Positions 6,587 through 14,781 of a DNA stretch of 25,721 nt are shown here, piece by piece; the first letter of the stretch is position 1, and each line of letters opens with the position of its first letter. Location of the stretch: assembly GCA_900544245.1 (NCBI GenBank), contig UQUH01000021.1:1-25721 (forward strand). Reading direction: 5' to 3'. The notes beneath the pieces were generated by a model that ran no database searches, had not been told where the DNA came from, and saw only the letters and a program-made list of their open reading frames with translations. This DNA comes from an uncultured Coriobacteriaceae bacterium (GTDB taxonomy: Bacteria > Actinomycetota > Coriobacteriia > Coriobacteriales > QAMH01). The position numbers and the translations under genes are program-made.

Positions 6587-9500
6587 ATGCAGAAGGACTC
6601 ATGGCACACAGGAGAGTATGCAAGCGCGTTGAAGAGGGTGCGGGGCATCGCATGCACCTTGCTGCTCGTATGCGCCATGATCATGCCCTGCGCCGGTGCG
6701 CCAATCGCGCAACGCGCGCTGGCTTCGGGGTCGAGCGTGACCCTTTGGAAAGTCGGCAACATCGAGTACACGGACGGCGCGTGGAACACGCACATATTCA
6801 AGGTGAACGATGGCGAGGGGGAGGCAACCGCGTACTGCGTGGAACCTGCCAAGAACTCGCCGCCAGAGGGTCAATACGCCAAAGCCGCGTTTAGCATTCC
6901 CACCGGGAGGGAATACGAGTTGAGGACGGGCCTGTGGTTTGGCTACGGCGGTCCCGGCTTCGATGCGAGCATGTGGCCCGCCACGAACTGGAACGGCGTG
7001 CCGATGTCAGATGACGACTACTACCTGGCGACGCACATCCTTCTTTCCGACGCCTATTGCTCGAATCTCTACGAGGCCTGCTATGGCGCGGGAGACAACT
7101 TCAGGTATTGGATCGAGTGGAACGTGACGGGACTCGACATGGACAATGGCAGCGTCGTCAACGAGGGGGCCTTCGGACGCGTCGCGTTGCGCCATTCTGG
7201 CGAGATTCCCCCGAACTTCGAGACCTACCTCATCGACGGCGGAAGTCGCCAGACCATAGCCGCGAGCTCGGCCTACCACCCGTACGGCACCATCAAGATG
7301 AACAAGCGATCCGCAAATCCCGGCATCACGGACGGCAATCCGATCTACACCATGGAAGGCATCACCTACGGTATCTACACGGACCGGAATTGCGACGCGG
7401 CAAGCGACACGGGCAGAGCCCTCGTGCTCGACGAGAGCGGGTACGCGCAGGTCGACGAGATCCGCATGGGAACGTATTTCATCCGCGAGGAGGCGAGCTC
7501 GGTTGCCGGGACGGGCTACGCGCATGATCCGACCGTCTACAGTTGCCAGGTCGCCGGCGGGCAGGTCAGCTGGCTGCACGACACCGCGAACGCGGCCGGC
7601 GACGTGGACCAGAACGACATCACCGACACTCCGATCGCCTCGCGTGCCGAAATCCTCATCCAGAAGCACGACCTGCTCACGAAGAGCTCCGTTCCCTCGG
7701 GCGATGCGGACATGGCAGGCGCCCTGTTCGAGGTGAGGTATTTCGCGAATACGGGCGGCGCCACGTCGGGAAGCGCGACGCGCACATGGAAGTTCGTGAC
7801 CAACGGCGAGGGCCAGGTCGACCTGCGTGATTCTGGCTGCTTCGTCTCCGGCGATGCCCTGTATCGCAATCCCGACACGGGGGAGGCGCTGTTTCCGCTG
7901 GGAACGTATTCGATTCGCGAGCTGAGCGCGCCGGGCTCCTACGAACCTCCCTCCGATGCAAAGCCACAGACGCTCGTCGTCACGGCGAGTGGCACGGGCG
8001 AATACGACATCTCGTGCGAGGAGCTCGCACATGGCGGCCTCATCGTCGAGGAAACGCCAATTCGCCACGACCTCTCCTTCGCCAAGCGGGACATGGACAC
8101 GCAGCGACCCATGAGGGACATTCCCTTCATGGTCTCGCGCATTGCCGACGACGGCTCGCTAATCGAAAGACACGTCATCGTCACGGACGCAAACGGCATG
8201 TTCGACTCGAGCGCTGCGCGCGCATTCCACACGACGCGGACAAACGCCAACGACGCGGCCGTGACCGTACGTGGAGATGGAAGCTACCTTGTAGACGAGA
8301 GCCGCCTGGACAACGGTGCCGGCACATGGTTCGGCACCGCCAAAGACGGAAGCTGGATAGCGCCCGACAACTCGTTCGGCGCCTTTCCGGATAGCGTGAC
8401 AGGCAAGTACGTCTTCGAGGAGCTTCCCGTGCAAGCCAATGTGAACAAGGCGCTTGTCCGTTTCGAAGCGTATGCGCATGCCGCGCAGTCAAGGACGATC
8501 GACCTGGGAACCGTGGGCAACACGACTCCAACCCTGGCGACGACGGCACGCGATGCCGCTGATGGTGACAAGCTCGTGAGTCGTGACACGGATGCCAGAA
8601 TTGTCGATTCCATTGCATACAGCGGACTCGTGGCCGGTCAAACCTACACACTCGAAGGCTATCTCGTCAACGCGGCAAGCGGCGAGAAGCTATGCGACCG
8701 CGAAGGCAATGCCATCTCCTCCTCGCTCACGTTTATCGCAGCAGCCAGCTCTGGAAACATCGAACTCGGCTTCGATTTCGATGCCGCACGGATGGAGGAC
8801 GGCGCATGCGTCGTCGTGTGCGAGCGGCTATTCGAGAAGGGCCGCCTTCTCGCACAACACGAGGGCCTTGACGACAGCTCCCAGACCGTCACGATCGTAC
8901 AGCCCACAATCGCAACGAGCGCAATGGATGAACTCGACGGCGATTCGCTGCTCACCGGGGATGTCGATACGACCATTATTGACCGCGTTACGTACACGGG
9001 ACTCACACCCGGAGCAAACTACGAGTTAACAGGCATCGTCATGGACTACGCAAGTGCTCAACCCTTCCAGGGCCCGGACGGCCTGGTCACATCGACGATA
9101 TCATTCAATCCCGAAGCACCTTCAGGCTCAATCGACATGAGGTTCACCCTCGATGCCTGCGAACTCGAGCCGGGTACGAAGCTCGTGGTCTTCGAGCGCC
9201 TCACGCGTGATGGCGTTCTCATCGCGAGTCATGAGGACCTCAATGACACCGGACAAACCGTGAGCGTCTTTCCGCCGGCGCTGCAGACGCACGCTGCCGA
9301 TTCGCAGGATGGCGACTCATGCGTTGCCGCCGACTTGCACGCGCACGTTGTCGATACGGTCTCGTACAAGGGCCTCAAGGCAGGAAGGGAGTACACGCTC
9401 GAAGCGACGCTCGTAGACAAGAGGACGGGGCAGCCCATACTCGACCCCTTCGACCGGCCTGTCACCGCAACGCACCTGTTCACGCCCATCGAGCAAAGCG

Positions 9501-11329
9501 GGAGTACCGACGTGGTCTTCGACTTCGACGCATCGAACATCACGACATCGACGGCGACCGTCGTCTTCGAGGAACTCTATCGCGATGGACGCTATCTTGC
9601 GAGTCACATTGACCTGAACAGCGTCGACCAGTCAATTGTCATCGAGCCGCCCATCATCCAGACGGGGGCGAGCTCAGACGGCATTTCCAAGCAAGTCATG
9701 CGCGATAGGGATGTCACGATTATCGACGAGGTCTCGTACCACAACCTCAAGGCAGGGCAGAGCTACGAGCTCACAGGTAGCGTCATGGACAAGGCGACGG
9801 GCAAGCAACTGCTCGACAGGAACGAATCGCCAATAGAAAGCAGCCTTGCGTTCACGCCTGATACCAGCTCGGGGCTCGTGGAGCTTTCCTTCACGCTCGA
9901 TGCAACCGTCGTAGACGAGGGAAGCGAGCTCGTCGTCTTCGAGAAGCTCTACCGCGATGGGGTCGAAATCGCCTCACACGAAGACATCGAGAGCATGCGG
10001 CAAACAGTCACGGTCACCAAGCCCTCCATTTCGACGACGGCAACATCCGAAGATGGCGCCAAGAGCATCGTGCGAGATGTAGACGCCATGATTGTTGACA
10101 CCGTAAGCTACAGGGGACTCGCGCCCGAATGTACCTACGAGCTCATTGGTCGAGTCATGGACAGGACAAGCGGGCAGGCCCTCGTTGATGCAAACGGACA
10201 AGAGGTCATCGCACAGACGGACTTCATCGCAGAACATGCAGACGGGAATACGACGCTTTCATTTGCCTTTGACGCGAGCCTGCTCGAAGACGGACACGAA
10301 CTCGTCGTCTTCGAGAGGCTCTACCGCGATGACGAAGAGGTCGCCGCGCACGAAGATATAGATGACGAAGAGCAAACGGTGAACGTGATCCCTCCCGCCA
10401 TCGAAACATTCGCGAGCGATACGCTCGACGGCGACAAGATCGTCGCCGCACATGAGGAGACGCGGATTCTCGACACGGTCTCATACGAAGGCCTGAAGCC
10501 TGGCGCCACATACGAGTTCGTAGGTACGCTTATGGACAAGAAGGCAGAATCGCCCCTGCTCACCGCACAGGGGCAAACAGTACAGGCGACACGCAGCTTC
10601 ACCCCCGACCAGCCAAGCGGAACCGTTGACGTCACCTTCTCCTTCGATGCGTCGAACAGCTCCGAAGAGCAGGAGGTGGTGATCTTCGAGGAGCTCTACC
10701 GTGATGGAAAGCTCATCGCAACGCATGCCGATTACGAGAACACCGCCCAAGCGGTAAACCTTGCGCCACCACATATCAAGACTTCCGCATCAGATGCCGC
10801 TGATGACGACAAGGACGTCGAAGGCGACGGACCTGCGACCATTATCGATACGGTCTCGTTCACTGGTCTCATCGTCGGCGAGAGCTACGAGCTCGACGGC
10901 GCGCTCATGATCGATGACGGGACAATCGAGGGAATACCCGCACGCGATGCCTTCGGAAACCCCATTACCGCCCATCTCGCTTTCACACCCGAAGCCTCAC
11001 ACGGGAGCGTCGATATCTCGTTTGAGGTCGACACGACACTTCTGGAAGATGACACCAAGCTCGTTGCCTTCGAGCGACTCTTCGCCGACGACACGCTCAT
11101 GGCAGAGCACGCCGATATCCATGACGAGAACCAGACCGTAACCGTGAAACCCACAATACCTGTCACACCGCCGGATGCACCGGAATCCAAGCTACTTGGA
11201 TTCTTGCCAAAAACGGGCGACTCGACAGCGTGGATGCTTTTGGCTTGCTGTCTTATCGGGAGCGCGACGTTCGGTTTGCTCGCATTCCTGCAACGCAAGG
11301 CCTCCGGCGCGATGCGTGACGAGAAATAA
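6587..11329 (+). CDS. Giant LPKTG-anchored adhesin: thioester-like head, SpaA domains, seven VaFE/TQ repeats
   Basis: A 1580-residue secreted, wall-anchored protein. In order: a basic N-terminus and long signal peptide (hydrophobic 20-42, likely cleavage after ALA46); a thioester-type head (about 47-225) with AYCVEP, Cys84; three SpaA/Cna-B-like domains (about 234-350, 353-492, 493-647) whose Lys and Glu for isopeptide bonds look present (for example IKMNK with GTYFIREE, and LIQK with GTYSIRE); seven repeats of about 125 residues from 648 to about 1521, each with a Thr near the start and a Gln about 113-117 residues later, as in TQ/VaFE domains that form Thr-Gln ester bonds; a Pro-rich linker; LPKTG at 1540-1544; a membrane segment and an Arg/Lys tail. 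Such proteins are stiff surface stalks or pilus-like adhesins. The start is set by AAGGAG 6-7 bp upstream of the ATG. No sortase is in the window. It converges on the kinase gene, with 10 bp between stops and no visible terminator. Confidence 0.93.
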   Translation: MQKDSWHTGEYASALKRVRGIACTLLLVCAMIMPCAGAPIAQRALASGSSVTLWKVGNIEYTDGAWNTHIFKVNDGEGEATAYCVEPAKNSPPEGQYAKAAFSIPTGREYELRTGLWFGYGGPGFDASMWPATNWNGVPMSDDDYYLATHILLSDAYCSNLYEACYGAGDNFRYWIEWNVTGLDMDNGSVVNEGAFGRVALRHSGEIPPNFETYLIDGGSRQTIAASSAYHPYGTIKMNKRSANPGITDGNPIYTMEGITYGIYTDRNCDAASDTGRALVLDESGYAQVDEIRMGTYFIREEASSVAGTGYAHDPTVYSCQVAGGQVSWLHDTANAAGDVDQNDITDTPIASRAEILIQKHDLLTKSSVPSGDADMAGALFEVRYFANTGGATSGSATRTWKFVTNGEGQVDLRDSGCFVSGDALYRNPDTGEALFPLGTYSIRELSAPGSYEPPSDAKPQTLVVTASGTGEYDISCEELAHGGLIVEETPIRHDLSFAKRDMDTQRPMRDIPFMVSRIADDGSLIERHVIVTDANGMFDSSAARAFHTTRTNANDAAVTVRGDGSYLVDESRLDNGAGTWFGTAKDGSWIAPDNSFGAFPDSVTGKYVFEELPVQANVNKALVRFEAYAHAAQSRTIDLGTVGNTTPTLATTARDAADGDKLVSRDTDARIVDSIAYSGLVAGQTYTLEGYLVNAASGEKLCDREGNAISSSLTFIAAASSGNIELGFDFDAARMEDGACVVVCERLFEKGRLLAQHEGLDDSSQTVTIVQPTIATSAMDELDGDSLLTGDVDTTIIDRVTYTGLTPGANYELTGIVMDYASAQPFQGPDGLVTSTISFNPEAPSGSIDMRFTLDACELEPGTKLVVFERLTRDGVLIASHEDLNDTGQTVSVFPPALQTHAADSQDGDSCVAADLHAHVVDTVSYKGLKAGREYTLEATLVDKRTGQPILDPFDRPVTATHLFTPIEQSGSTDVVFDFDASNITTSTATVVFEELYRDGRYLASHIDLNSVDQSIVIEPPIIQTGASSDGISKQVMRDRDVTIIDEVSYHNLKAGQSYELTGSVMDKATGKQLLDRNESPIESSLAFTPDTSSGLVELSFTLDATVVDEGSELVVFEKLYRDGVEIASHEDIESMRQTVTVTKPSISTTATSEDGAKSIVRDVDAMIVDTVSYRGLAPECTYELIGRVMDRTSGQALVDANGQEVIAQTDFIAEHADGNTTLSFAFDASLLEDGHELVVFERLYRDDEEVAAHEDIDDEEQTVNVIPPAIETFASDTLDGDKIVAAHEETRILDTVSYEGLKPGATYEFVGTLMDKKAESPLLTAQGQTVQATRSFTPDQPSGTVDVTFSFDASNSSEEQEVVIFEELYRDGKLIATHADYENTAQAVNLAPPHIKTSASDAADDDKDVEGDGPATIIDTVSFTGLIVGESYELDGALMIDDGTIEGIPARDAFGNPITAHLAFTPEASHGSVDISFEVDTTLLEDDTKLVAFERLFADDTLMAEHADIHDENQTVTVKPTIPVTPPDAPESKLLGFLPKTGDSTAWMLLACCLIGSATFGLLAFLQRKASGAMRDEK
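8528..11149 (+). repeat. Seven tandem VaFE/TQ repeats encoded in the adhesin gene
   Basis: The repeats begin at residues 648, 773, 897, 1022, 1146, 1270 and 1395. Each follows the scheme P-x-I-x-T, then (I/V)D-x-V-x-Y-x-x-L, then TFxxD, then VVFExLYRDG, then H-x-D and a final Q-T-V. The conserved Thr are T652, 777, 901, 1026, 1150, 1274 and 1399. The partner Gln are Q766, 890, 1015, 1139, 1263, 1388 and 1516. The copies are well diverged at the DNA level, so this is an old array rather than a recent expansion. Confidence 0.9.
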
Positions 11330-11339
11330 GAAGTGGAGG

Positions 11340-12182
11340 CTACTTGCCGATGAGCTTGAGCAAGTAGGGAATCTCAGTCTCGAAGTCCACGCCATACCAG
11401 TTGTGGTCGGGCTGGGCGATGGTCGCCTTGATGCAGGCGACGGTGTAATCGGCTGCCACGGCCAGTGCTTCGTCAAGCTCGAAACCATTCATCAACGCAC
11501 CGACCGTCGTCGAGGAGAAGACGTCGCCCGTCCCGTGAAAACGCGCGTCAACGAGCTCGTTGAAATAGGAGAAGTACTCACCGGTCTGGCCATCAAGACC
11601 GTAGACGCCGCAGCTGCCCGGCTCGAGGCTCACGCCGGTGAGAACCGCCTTCTTGGGACCGAGGGCAACAAGCCCCTGGAGAAGGTCACGCACGTAGTCC
11701 TCGTCGTACGTGCCGTCTTCCTTGTACTCGGCTCCGAGCATGAATGCGGCTTCGGTGATGTTGGGGTCGATGATATCGGCCTTGGAGCAGACCACCGTGC
11801 CCATTGCCCGGGCGAACTCGGGGGTGAAGCCCTTGTAGAGCGCGCCGTTGTCGGCCATGGCCGGGTCGACGAAGATGAGCGTGTCGTCTTCCCTGTGACG
11901 ATCGAAGAAGCGGCTTACGAGCTCGAGTTGCTCGAAGGAACCAAGGTAGCCCGTATAGATGGCATCGAAGTCAACCCCGTTGTCAATCCAGCTCTGGGAG
12001 ATGGGCTCGATCTGGTCGGTCAAGTCATCGAAAGTGAAGCTCTTGAAGGCGGTGTGAACCGAGAGAACGGCCGTGGGAAGGATGCCACACTCGACACCCA
12101 TGGCCGAGATGATGGGCAGGGCGACGGTGAGGGAGCACTTTCCAACGCAAGAGATGTCCTGGATGCTTACGACGCGCTTCAT
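11340..12182 (-). CDS. pdxY: Pyridoxal/pyridoxamine kinase (PdxK/PdxY family)
   Basis: A cytosolic ribokinase-fold enzyme of 280 residues that phosphorylates pyridoxal or pyridoxamine in vitamin B6 salvage. Seen: the N-terminal strand with VVSIQDISCVGKCSL (4-18), the substrate region TAVLSVHTAFKSF, DPAMADNG near 106-113, and the ATP/anion-hole motif HGTGDVFSS at 216-224, where D220 is the catalytic base. Length and motifs fit the pyridoxamine-kinase branch common in Firmicutes and Coriobacteria. The ATG at 12182 has AAGAGG 7 bp upstream. The gene lies just downstream of tRNA-Gly and its terminator. Its 3' end faces the adhesin gene. Which vitamer it prefers cannot be read from the sequence, and the gene symbol is tentative. 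Confidence 0.88.
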   Translation of the reverse strand: MKRVVSIQDISCVGKCSLTVALPIISAMGVECGILPTAVLSVHTAFKSFTFDDLTDQIEPISQSWIDNGVDFDAIYTGYLGSFEQLELVSRFFDRHREDDTLIFVDPAMADNGALYKGFTPEFARAMGTVVCSKADIIDPNITEAAFMLGAEYKEDGTYDEDYVRDLLQGLVALGPKKAVLTGVSLEPGSCGVYGLDGQTGEYFSYFNELVDARFHGTGDVFSSTTVGALMNGFELDEALAVAADYTVACIKATIAQPDHNWYGVDFETEIPYLLKLIGK

Positions 12183-12205
12183 GGTGAGCCTCTTCCCCTA
12201 AAAGC

Positions 12206-12229
12206 AACGGGCACCACACGGTGCCCGTT
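12206..12229 (-). terminator. Rho-independent terminator after tRNA-Gly
   Basis: A perfect 10-bp stem (AACGGGCACC with GGTGCCCGTT) and 4-nt loop is followed on the minus strand by GCTTTT. It lies 10 bp downstream of the tRNA-Gly CCA end and 24 bp upstream of the kinase start, so the kinase must have its own promoter or depend on read-through. Confidence 0.75.
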
Positions 12230-12239
12230 GGCAGGTGTC

Positions 12240-12313
12240 TGGAGCGGGCGATGGGAGTCGAACCCACCTCATGAGCTTGGAAGGCTCAGGTTCTACCGAT
12301 GAACTACGCCCGC
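12240..12313 (-). tRNA. tRNA-Gly (anticodon TCC)
   Basis: The minus-strand cloverleaf has acceptor stem GCGGGCG/CGCCCGC, anticodon stem TGAGC/GCTCA with loop CTTCCAA (anticodon TCC, reading GGA and GGG) and T-loop GGTTCGACTCC. The discriminator is U and the CCA is encoded (12240-12242). Confidence 0.96.
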
Positions 12314-12324
12314 AATGTAGACGG

Positions 12325-12330
12325 ATTATA
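12325..12330 (-). promoter_or_regulatory. -10 element for tRNA-Gly
   Basis: A consensus TATAAT on the minus strand lies 11 bp upstream of the tRNA-Gly 5' end. No clear -35 at normal spacing is visible. Confidence 0.5.
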
Positions 12331-12370
12331 CCCCAATGGCTACGCATCGCAGGATAAAGCTGGAGAAAGT

Positions 12371-13234
12371 TTAACGCAGCAGCCCTATCTCCTCCTTGTA
12401 GGGTGGCAACGTCTTCTTCGTCTCGCCCTCGGCGCACCGGTACGGTGTCTCCAGAATCTTGGGCACCTTGGCAAAACGCCCATCATGCACGATCTTTCGT
12501 AGGGTCTCTAGGCCGATGGTCCCCTCGCCGACGTTCGCGTGACGATCCTTATGCGATCCGCGCGGATTCACGCTATCGTTCACGTGAATGACAGCAATCT
12601 GGTCGAGGCCGATTTGCGCGTCGAAACCCGCGAGCACGCCCTCATAATCCCCAACCAGGTCATAACCCGCGTCGTTGACATGGCAGGTATCGAAGCATAC
12701 CCGCAGGCGCTCGGGAAAGCGCACGCCGTCGTAGATCGCGGCGATCTCCTCGAAGGTCCTCCCGATTTCGCCGCCCTTGCCGGCCATCGTCTCGAGCGCG
12801 ACAAAGACACCGCTCTCATCCTGCTCCAAAACCTGGTTAAGCCCTTTGACGAGCTGTTCAATGCCGGCTTGCGCACCTGCACCGACATGTGATCCGGGAT
12901 GCAGCACCAGTGACTTGACGCCAAGCGCGGCGGCACGTTGCAAGTCCATGGCAAGAAACTCTACGCCAAGCTCGAAGGTATCAGGCTTCATCGAATTGGC
13001 GAGGTTGATGATATAAGGCGCATGGACGACCACCTCGCGGATACCGACCTGTTTTGCCCGTTCGAGACCGGCCTCGATATTGAGCTCGGGGAGGGGCTTG
13101 CGTCGCGTGTTCTGCGGAGCGCCGGTATACACCATGAGAGCGTTGGCGCCATAGCCATCTGCCTCGTTCACGGATCCCAGAAACATGTCCTTTCCCGACA
13201 TGCCCACATGGGAACCGAGGATAATCTCGTCCAT
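12371..13234 (-). CDS. nfo: Endonuclease IV (AP endonuclease, Nfo)
   Basis: A zinc-dependent TIM-barrel enzyme that cuts 5' of abasic sites in base-excision repair. The product has 287 residues, matching the family (E. coli 285). The tri-zinc ligands are all recognisable: H71 (VVVHAPY), H112 (LHPGSH), E148 (ALETMAGKG), D182 and H185 (FDTCHVNDAGYD), H217 (IHVNDS), D230 and H232 (KDRHANVGEG) and E262 (ILETP). The start at 13234 is chosen because MDEIILGSHVGMSG is the normal family N-terminus and AAGGTGAGG lies upstream; the longer frame runs into the tRNA-Pro gene. It starts 27 bp after the 3' end of tRNA-Pro, so it may be expressed by read-through from that tRNA. Confidence 0.95.
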   Translation of the reverse strand: MDEIILGSHVGMSGKDMFLGSVNEADGYGANALMVYTGAPQNTRRKPLPELNIEAGLERAKQVGIREVVVHAPYIINLANSMKPDTFELGVEFLAMDLQRAAALGVKSLVLHPGSHVGAGAQAGIEQLVKGLNQVLEQDESGVFVALETMAGKGGEIGRTFEEIAAIYDGVRFPERLRVCFDTCHVNDAGYDLVGDYEGVLAGFDAQIGLDQIAVIHVNDSVNPRGSHKDRHANVGEGTIGLETLRKIVHDGRFAKVPKILETPYRCAEGETKKTLPPYKEEIGLLR

Positions 13235-13261
13235 GACCTCACCTTTATGACCTGGAATGGT

Positions 13262-13338
13262 TGGTCGGGAAGACAGGATTCGAACCTGCGACATCCTGCT
13301 CCCAAAGCAGGCGCGCTACCAGACTGCGCCACTTCCCG
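13262..13338 (-). tRNA. tRNA-Pro (anticodon TGG)
   Basis: The minus-strand cloverleaf has acceptor stem CGGGAAG/CTTCCCG, anticodon stem CCTGC/GCAGG with loop TTTGGGA (anticodon TGG) and T-loop GGTTCGAATCC. The discriminator is A and the CCA is encoded (13262-13264). Confidence 0.96.
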
Positions 13339-13350
13339 ACGCGGAGATGA

Positions 13351-13356
13351 AGTATA
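13351..13356 (-). promoter_or_regulatory. -10 element for tRNA-Pro
   Basis: TATACT on the minus strand, preceded by GTGCGC, lies 12 bp upstream of the tRNA-Pro 5' end. It has the same layout as the elements before mobB and tRNA-Arg. The -35 is not clear. Confidence 0.45.
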
Positions 13357-13380
13357 GCGCACTTTTGCCATTTCCTTTGG

Positions 13381-13477
13381 TCGATAAGCATTTTGCGCTA
13401 CGCTTTTGATAAGCAAAATGTCGAACGTACTCTACATTTGATTCTATTACTGCCGTAATATCGATTACATTCGATAT
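13381..13477. repeat. AT-rich spacer with two inverted repeats between tRNA-Pro and tyrS
   Basis: This stretch is clearly more AT-rich than its surroundings and encodes nothing convincing. It holds CATTTTGC (13389-13396) with GCAAAATG (13413-13420), both flanked by TCGA and each near a GATAAGCA copy, and a second dyad ATATCGA (13458-13464) with TCGATAT (13471-13477). These could be operator sites; no partner regulator is known. Confidence 0.55.
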
Positions 13478-13480
13478 CCT

Positions 13481-13509
13481 TGTGTCAAGGGGTCTGACTC
13501 CCTGGCACA
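13481..13509. repeat. REP-like imperfect palindrome downstream of tyrS
   Basis: TGTGTCAAGGG (13481-13491), then GTCTGACT, then CCCTGGCACA form an imperfect hairpin. Its GGGGTCTGAC / GTCAGACCCC core resembles short palindromes that recur between genes in many bacterial genomes (REP-type elements). It lies 20 bp past the tyrS stop and lacks a U-tract, so it is not a typical terminator. Only one copy is in this window. Confidence 0.5.
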
Positions 13510-13529
13510 GTGCTCTGTCCGCCTATCTT

Positions 13530-14759
13530 CTATGCGAGCCTTGCCCACTTGCGCTTGCCGACCTGCAGCGTGGCACCAGTCAGCTCGGAAGCTGGCATAT
13601 GGTACGCGCCCTTGGCGACAACTTCGCCGTTCACCTTGACACCACCCTGGTCGATCATGCGGCGGCCCTCGCCACCGGAGGCGACGAGCTTGAGGTCGGC
13701 GAGCAGCTTGGGCAAGTAGACGCCACCTTTCTCGGGGTCATCCTCGAGCGCGATGTCGAAGACCTCGATGTCCTCGGGAACGCCATGCGCCTTGAAGACG
13801 CGATCGAACTGCTCCTCCGCATCGGCCGCGGCTTGTTCGTCGTGATAGATCTTGATGATCTCGCGTGCGAGCCGGCGCTTCGACTGGTTGGGATCGAGCT
13901 CCCCGGCCGCCAGACCGGCCTCGATTTCGTCGACCTCGGCGACGGGCAGAGCAGTCGCCAAACGGTAGTACTTGGGCATGAGCTCGTCGGGGATGCTCAT
14001 GATCTTGCCGAACATATCGGCAGGTTCGTCGGTGAGGCCCACGTAGTTGCCATAGGACTTGGACATCTTGCGCACGCCATCGAGGCCCTCGAGCAAGGGC
14101 AGGGTCAGGCAGACCTGGGGCTCCATGCCCCTCTTCTCCATGAGCTCGCGTCCGGCGAGCAAGTTGAAGAGCTGGTCGTTGCCACCGAGTTCGACGTCGG
14201 CCTTGATGACGACCGAGTCATACGCCTGCATGATGGGGTAGATGAACTCGTGCATGGCGATGGGCTGCTGATTGTGGTAGCGGTTGGAGAAGTCGTCACG
14301 CTCGAGAATGCGGGCAACCGTGAAGTTCGAGAGAAGGCCGAGCAACTCGGCGAGATCGAGATCGAAGATCCAATCGCGATTGTGCACGACCTTGGTCTTC
14401 TCGGGGTCGAGCACCTTCATCGCCTGGTCCATGTAGGTGCGGGCGTTCGCGTCGATCTGCTCGGCGGAAAGTTGGGGGCGAGTCGTATCGCGGCCGGAAG
14501 GGTCGCCGATCATCGCCGTGCCATCGCCGATGATGAGGGTGACCTCATGGCCCAGGTCCTGGAACTGGCGCAGCTTGCGCAGAGGCACCGCATGCCCGAT
14601 GTGAAGATCGGGGCTCGTCGGATCCACGCCAAGCTTTATGTTGAGCGGCGTGCCGCGGTCGAGTTTCTTCTTCATGGCCTCAAGCGGGGTCAGCCCCGCG
14701 ACGCCAGACTGGATGATGTGAAGTTGTTCTTCGCTCGAAAGCACGATCTTGCCTTTCAC
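13530..14759 (-). CDS. tyrS: Tyrosyl-tRNA synthetase
   Basis: A cytosolic class I synthetase of 409 residues that charges tRNA-Tyr. Visible: the first ATP-binding motif HIGH at 53-56, the tyrosine-binding region with GGNDQLFN (192-199), KMSKS at 231-235, and an S4-type RNA-binding domain at about 345-409 (RRMIDQGGVKVNGEVV). The start is a GTG at 14759; upstream sequence offers only a weak ribosome-binding site (AAGAAAG), and no in-frame ATG fits better, so the exact start is tentative. The gap to the upstream U32 gene is 62 bp, too small for a T-box leader. No terminator with a U-tract follows, only a REP-like palindrome. Confidence 0.95.
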   Translation of the reverse strand: MKGKIVLSSEEQLHIIQSGVAGLTPLEAMKKKLDRGTPLNIKLGVDPTSPDLHIGHAVPLRKLRQFQDLGHEVTLIIGDGTAMIGDPSGRDTTRPQLSAEQIDANARTYMDQAMKVLDPEKTKVVHNRDWIFDLDLAELLGLLSNFTVARILERDDFSNRYHNQQPIAMHEFIYPIMQAYDSVVIKADVELGGNDQLFNLLAGRELMEKRGMEPQVCLTLPLLEGLDGVRKMSKSYGNYVGLTDEPADMFGKIMSIPDELMPKYYRLATALPVAEVDEIEAGLAAGELDPNQSKRRLAREIIKIYHDEQAAADAEEQFDRVFKAHGVPEDIEVFDIALEDDPEKGGVYLPKLLADLKLVASGGEGRRMIDQGGVKVNGEVVAKGAYHMPASELTGATLQVGKRKWARLA

Positions 14760-14781
14760 GAGACTTTCTTATCGTCTAAAA

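Noticed and set aside
7007..8068. 353-codon minus-strand frame inside the adhesin gene
   Set aside because: Shadow frame; the sense frame has signal peptide, domains and LPKTG.
8528..11149. Tandem array considered as CRISPR or DNA-level repeats
   Set aside because: Repeats are about 375 bp, protein-coding and diverged; no short identical repeats with spacers.
11330..11339. Terminator between the adhesin and the kinase gene
   Set aside because: Ten bases separate the stops and no hairpin with U-tract is present nearby.
12240..13338. tRNA genes as attachment sites for an island
   Set aside because: No partial tRNA copy or integrase was found; the genes between are ordinary housekeeping genes.
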